Source: Prunella strophiata (lineage: Eukaryota; Chordata; Aves; Passeriformes; Prunellidae). From it: a stretch of 64,000 nt of DNA. Both the position numbers and the translations under genes were made by a program. Shown in pieces: positions 59,154 through 64,000 of this stretch. Below the pieces are notes generated by a model. The model saw nothing but the letters and a program-made list of their open reading frames with translations, searched no databases and had not been told where the DNA came from. Every line of letters begins with the position of its first letter. The first letter of the stretch is position 1. Location: contig JAZBQD010000034.1 in the NCBI GenBank assembly GCA_036583965.1, positions 5,911,476-5,975,475 of the forward strand, read 5' to 3'.

Positions 59154-61299
59154 ATTTCCCCCCAAGTTAATTCCACTCTTGTTCTGACTTTAGCATCGTT
59201 GCCTCTGTCAACTGAACCCTTGAGAGCAGATATCCACCACAGCCACTACCTAAGTAATCTCTCTTAAATATAGAAATATCATTGTATTATTGTTAGGACA
59301 AATACAGGCACCAGGGAGTCTTCTTGATCCCCATCCTCCACCTCTGCTGGTAGAAAGAATCAGTCAAAAATCCATCCCCATCAGCAATGCTGAGATGTTG
59401 TGGGAAAAGGTCAGGAAACCCCACAAACCCAATTCCTTTTCATAACATGCAATAAAATCATCCCTCTCTGAGAGTGATCAGTTTGTTAATCAGTGGACTA
59501 AAACAGGCTCAGTGTCACAGTGAGCTTTGAAGGCCACCAAGTGCATCAGCAGGGCTCTGAAAAACCCCACAGAAATGAAAATCCTTCCCCAGCACTGACA
59601 GGGCTCTGTTAAAGCCAGTGTTTAGCCAGGTACCTGTGCCTGCAGGTAAAGGGTCAGGCTGATCCCTGCTGGGCAGCATGAATCCCATCAGAAGTGGATT
59701 TGGATTTGGCATTAGTTCAATGCTGTGGGTCCCCCCTGCCAGTGAAGCAGACACACAACCTACAGGCAGCACTCCATTCAGAGCCCAGCTCATTTGTCAT
59801 CAACATTTCATCAGAATCCCACACTTTAAACTCAGCCCTGCTTTGGCATCAGTGGAGGATTCTCAAGTCCTATTGTGGTCCATGAGACAAATAGCAGTAC
59901 AAACATTTTTTCACTTTGTTTCCACCCATTGGTCTCACTGGTGAGCCAGAGACACCCAGTTTTAAAGAGGAGCAGGACATTTCATTGGCACTTTGCCCAT
60001 TTTTATGCCATCCCTGGGTATCTGCTCTTAGGAACTGAGGCAGGCAGACCCAGAGACTTGACCTTTTTTATCCATTCACCTCCTCGCTGACCCAGTTTGG
60101 GAGAAGCGAATGACTTCTCAGTAGTGAGGAAATCCACAGCAGTACCTGTAGAGGTTCCAAGAAGTCTAAGAAAAGATAGGTGTGTTAATTTATTTTTGAT
60201 ACTTCTGGGTGGAGCCCTCCCACTCATGGCAGGCTGCCACTGCATCACAAGCACAGTTATCCTCTTGCTTCAGAGCCTCCTTCCCTCTCCCCCAGGTTTG
60301 GCTCGATGTGGTTCCCACTGCAGATGTCTTTGAAAATGTTCAAGCTGTCGTTGGTAGATGGAAAAGTAGATGCACAGCGTGTGACCCCTTTGTGAAGGAA
60401 CTGTCTCTCTGCTCTAACACACACTCAGATCTTGTTATTATTCTCTGTGGTGGTGCGATTTTGTTTCTTTTTTTGGAAATCATCCCTACAGACTCGTTGT
60501 GATTAAATGTCTGATGTTTAAAGCTTCCATGAGCCTTTTAAGTCCTGTTTTGCAGTTTGGGCTTTAGGCCTGGGAGGTCTACAGTTCAAATCTCAGCACA
60601 TTCCTCACTGCTGTTTTTAATTATGATTTGATATGGACATTATTGCTGCAGGGATCTCTCTCACACTTCAGAACACACAGTTTACCAAAAGTCAGGAGAC
60701 GCCAATCAAATTGGATCCCAGTTCAAAAGAACAAGGCCTGTAGAGGCCTCATTTTGTGCCCAGAGAAGTATTTGGTTGATGTTTAGAAGTGACATACCTA
60801 GGGGAGGGAGGAAACATGAAAAGACCAAGGGGCAACCCAAAACCAAAAGGCTCCTATGGGGTGAGATGTGCCTGGTCCTGGATCACCTGGGGAAGCAGCT
60901 TTGGACACTCAATATCTGCCCCTCTCTTTGTCACATCACTGTAACTTAATAGTGCACCTTCCTTTCTGCAAGGCTGCAGAGTGTGACTGGGGGAATGAGG
61001 GAAGGGAAAACAGGCTGACTTGTTGGGAAATGAACCAGTTCTCTGATGAGGAGAATTCATTCTGCCTTTACATCCTCAGCTCTGAAATAAATTCAGCAGA
61101 GATCGAGGCGTGCTCCATCTGAGCTTTGTCTCTCCCTGCAGCAGAGAAACAGAGGAGCAGTGACCATCCCCAATCTCATGGCTGCTCACACCAAGCCCTA
61201 ACTCTGTTTGTGAAGCTCAGTTATTATCCTAAATAGCCACATCTCCATCCCAGCTCTCCCTGTCTTTAATTCCTGACACTGAAACAGCACAAAAAGGTG
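59154..61299. other. Unique non-coding DNA with one candidate terminal exon
   Basis: Mostly unique sequence without a supported gene. A candidate splice acceptor at 60295 and the open frame after it are listed separately. Opposing frames at 59515-60254 have no recognised domains. Confidence 0.5.
60296..60508 (+). other. Weak candidate 3' terminal exon
   Basis: A good pyrimidine tract and AG (CCTTCCCTCTCCCCCAG) end at 60295. Downstream one frame stays open from VWLDVVPTADVFENV to a stop at 60500-60502, ending with a hydrophobic stretch of about 18 residues (DLVIILCGGAILFLFLEI) that could span a membrane. ATTAAA, a weaker polyadenylation signal, lies at about 60503-60508, directly after the stop. 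No homology is recognised and no upstream partner exon was identified, so chance is more likely than a gene. Confidence 0.12.
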
Positions 61300-61760
61300 T
61301 CTGGTTTTACACCATCTTTTCTGCTTAGCTCTGGGTTTCTTGGGAGTGGGTCTGAGCCATCCCAGCTGAGAAAGAAAGTTCTTTTCAGCAGAGCCCGCTG
61401 TCGGGATGCTGATGACTTTGGCTGCAAGGCAGCTTTGATCAGGACCTCTACACTGGGTAAGTATAACCACAGACACTTTAGTAAAACTGCTTTTTATTAT
61501 GTAAACTATACCCACGGCTGCCCTGAATTAAAACAATTTTCAGATGGGAGCCTTTCTATGAAGGGACCGTTTCATTTCACTTTGCTTCTTTTCTAGTTTC
61601 CTGCATTTAAAAAAAGGGGGAGCCTTGAAAATTGCTTGAAATATTGCATATTCATTTTAAGATCTGCCACTGAGTCATATTTTGCATCAGTCAAGCAGCT
61701 ACAATTTTATTTGTCAAGCTTTGATTGAATCTTGTAGTTAAAAATAAAAAGAAAGGAGAG
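61300..61760. promoter_or_regulatory. Possible conserved element; contains a candidate internal exon
   Basis: The right part has AP-1 consensus TGAGTCA at 61671-61677, a TTGCATATTCATTTT octamer-like string near 61645, and a TCF/LEF-like CTTTGAT near 61720. The left part (61329-61456) is bounded by acceptor-like TTTTCTGCTTAG and a perfect GTAAGT donor (61457-61462). CpGs are retained in CCCGCTGTCGGG. Either a conserved regulatory element or a transcribed exon could account for this. Confidence 0.3.
61329..61456 (+). other. Weak candidate internal exon (coding or lncRNA)
   Basis: The 128-base span lies between a pyrimidine-rich AG (ending 61328) and a consensus donor G|GTAAGT. One frame is open throughout, with a basic and cysteine-containing stretch (residues like RARCRDADDFGCKAALI) that I do not recognise. 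The length is typical of vertebrate internal exons. With no homology and no linked exon, it could equally be a lncRNA exon or coincidence. Confidence 0.18.
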
Positions 61761-64000
61761 AAATAAGACCAAAACTCTATTTATAGCAGTCTGGGTTGGA
61801 ATATAGAGTAATGATAAGGAGTGGGTTTGGAAGATGAAAGAATGAGATTGGAACCTGTGTCTAACACCAATGAAATGAAAAGAAAGTCCTCAGGGTCAGC
61901 AGACAAAGAGGGCACTGAAAGGCCAGTGGAACCAAAAAAATGCCATTTTTCTCAGTGTTAAGATTCTAGCCAGGCACTGGGACAAAGATTTTGGAATCAT
62001 TATACAAGTCCTGTATAAATAGTTTGATTTCCAGGTTCTGGGATTATTCACTAGGGATTTAAACATGACATTTGCATTCAGTTATCTCCCCTCTCTACTC
62101 ATTTTATGGGTGTGTCAGGTATCACAAAAATCAGACACTGCCAGGGACATCATAACACCAATCTGGGCTCTCTCTTTAGGAGGAGCATTTCAAAATCTTG
62201 TTTGGGGCTTCCAGGCCCAGGAGATGCTTTTCATACCTTCGTCCCCAAGGTGAGCCTTCTCCCTGAGAGTGGTGGAGGGTTGTGGCACTGAAATGATGAC
62301 AAATGTCCTGTTTTCCCCTTGAGGATGGAAAGGTAAGGCTTGGGATCCCAGCTTCTTGAAGTTCCTGCAATGCCTATGTAATTCAATCCTTTATCATATT
62401 GCTGGTTGAAGAAGACATGGAGACTTGTTTTAAGTGCATATCTATTTTATGGCACATCCCTCCACTGCTGTGTGACACACAACTCAGGATAACCCAGAAA
62501 CAAAGGAACTGGAAGTGCTCAGGATTGCAATCTGAATAAATGTGGTGATTTTGTTTTCCAGGGAGTCCTCTGGGAATGTACAAAAAGACAAAGAGTTTGC
62601 AAATGCTGATAACAGTGACAGATCTGGGAGTAAAACCCTCACATGGCTGAGGCAAACCCAGATATCTCAGACACAAAGAGGTTTTCTTACCTGCATTCCT
62701 CAGGAATTTTAGCAGTGACAGGCCATCATCTTAAACAGTCTTCAGATGGGAGCTATAACACAGGCAGACCCTTAGTCTGAAGTTTTGAATTCAGAACTGT
62801 AGCCCAAGAACCTGGAAAGGGCTCATTAGAGTCACAAAGGCTCATTAGAGTCACAAAGGCTCATTAGAGTCAGTGTCCTGCTCTGTCTGCAGCTGAAGCA
62901 CTGGCAGGTGGGCACACCTTGTCCCAGGGGGTTTCTGGGATGAGCTCATCTGCCATTCACACAGATTTTGCTTTTTCTCTCAGGATTCTACTCCCTCCTC
63001 TCCCAAACTCTCTGTTGCAAACGTGCCAGCCTCATCAGGAAGGGATTTTACTACTCCTTCCCACCACCAAAACAGCAGCACTGGAACAAAAGAGAGAGTT
63101 TTCTGACTTCAGTTAATTCCTTCTTCTCCTCTGGTTTCCCATCCTCACACACTGAGTTATTATTAAGATTAAAACACTTGCACACTATCAAGGTATCTGC
63201 ATTCAGAATCAAAAGAATACTGTCATACATTGCCAGTTTGCCAGCACCATGTGCCAGACTTTCCAGGCTTCCAGCCTCAGATATCATCATATCAGCAAAG
63301 AGGAAATATCAGACGTTGGAGAAGTGTTGTACTCCCAGGAATTCACACAGCCTTGTTTCCCAGCCAGCTTTCTGTTTCTATAAACACTGGAGGAGTTGCA
63401 CCCAGCTCCTGAAGCCAGTAACAGGCTGGGCATGTGGTGGCTTCCCAAAGCCACATGGTTGCAGTTATATTTCCATACAGGCTCTTGAATATTTCCAACA
63501 GCTCCAGCCTAAGCATGAGGGTTTGTGGTATCACTAACCCAGACCCTGCTTCTTGTAACTAAAGCTTCTTAGGGATTTTTTAGGGTCATTTATTTGTTTT
63601 TGAGGAAAATGTAATTTGCAGGTTAAGAAAGAGTGCAGGGGGGTCAGGTCTCCTGGGTGCATCCCTCTGAGCTCAGTTACCAGCTTCTCCATGAGCATCA
63701 GCCTGATAGGAATTGCACTTAATGACTGGATATAGAGCCCTTTGAGATCTTGGATGAAGCAGCTTATTGAGATGCAAAATATTCTTTTGAAGAAGAGTAT
63801 TTCCTCATACTTCTGGGCATGAGTAAGAAAAACATGAGAGTAGGTGATGTAACTCCGGGCCTGCACTGCTGGCTCCGAACGCTCCGGCTGTAGCTGAGTT
63901 AGTAAAACTTTTATTTATGCTCCTATTCTGGCCATGCTTGAGGGACAGAGCAGCCCAAAAATGCTGTGTGCAGCCACCCCTCGTGTGCTGCAGCTTTCTG
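61761..64000. other. Unique non-coding DNA to window end
   Basis: No gene is supported. A 19-bp tandem repeat is listed at 62821-62872. The plus-strand frame of 189 codons (62968-63537) is the longest outside repeats in this part, but has no recognisable domain, signal peptide or conserved motif. The last 170 bases (about 63830-64000) keep several CpGs (CTCCGGGCC, CTCCGAACGCTCCGG, CTCGTG) in unique sequence and may be the edge of a conserved element or promoter-like patch. Confidence 0.5.
62821..62872. repeat. 19-bp tandem repeat, 2.7 copies
   Basis: GCTCATTAGAGTCACAAAG repeats at 62821-62839 and 62840-62858 without mismatch, with a partial third copy to 62872 (GCTCATTAGAGTCA). It is a recent local expansion. 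Confidence 0.95.

Noticed and set aside
60545..60605. tRNA-like string with GTTCAAATC
   Set aside because: A B-box-like string is present but no A-box at the right distance and no acceptor or cloverleaf pairing could be drawn.
62968..63537. 189-codon plus-strand frame
   Set aside because: Longest non-repeat frame near the window end, but composition and motifs match no family I know and the minus strand is also partly open.

Overview
The window looks like ordinary non-coding nuclear DNA from a bird, probably a stretch of intron or intergenic DNA. The best evidence is eight separate 3' fragments of CR1 non-LTR retrotransposons, the dominant avian LINE. Several still carry the CR1 tail built from short ACAGAATC / ATTCTGTA-type repeats. 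No confident protein-coding gene, rRNA, tRNA, CRISPR array or prokaryotic feature was found. The open reading frames are short and overlap on both strands. The longest ones are translations of microsatellites or CR1 fragments. A passerine is plausible from the general look of the sequence, but species cannot be fixed from sequence alone.

Layout. 1-279 is a (CCTTTTT)n heptanucleotide array cut by the window edge. 280-8.2 kb is mostly unique DNA with a candidate solo LTR at 678-915 and a 15-bp minisatellite at 4.0 kb. 8.24-9.18 kb resembles a second, larger solo LTR carrying AAG/AAC and CTG repeats. 10.0-14.2 kb is unique, with AT-rich homeodomain/POU-motif-rich segments that resemble conserved non-coding elements, and two purine-rich tracts. 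14.27-27.6 kb contains four CR1 fragments separated by unique DNA. 27.2-35.6 kb is a zone dense in simple repeats: a G13 run, a 208-bp (CTT)n, a (TAAAA)n pentamer, an AT-only stretch, and a 1,012-bp uninterrupted pyrimidine tract made of T195 followed by a patterned TTCC array. 35.6-64 kb is again mainly unique, with four more CR1 fragments, a possible minus-strand LTR remnant near 43.3 kb, small tandem duplications, and several regulatory-looking AT-rich segments (47.6-48.1, 51.05-51.4, 52.6-53.3, 61.3-61.8 kb).

What it may be doing. No genes here can be shown to work together. The pattern of unique DNA, few repeats, and scattered segments rich in TAATTA, octamer, MEF2-like and E-box/ZEB-like motifs is what one sees in large introns or gene deserts around developmental regulators. 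That reading is inference and needs cross-species alignment. Two places near 60.3 and 61.4 kb have splice-site-like signals beside open frames and are the only candidate exons I would test. I did not find evidence for a new biological system. The strongest oddity is the kilobase-long strand-asymmetric pyrimidine tract at 34.06-35.07 kb.
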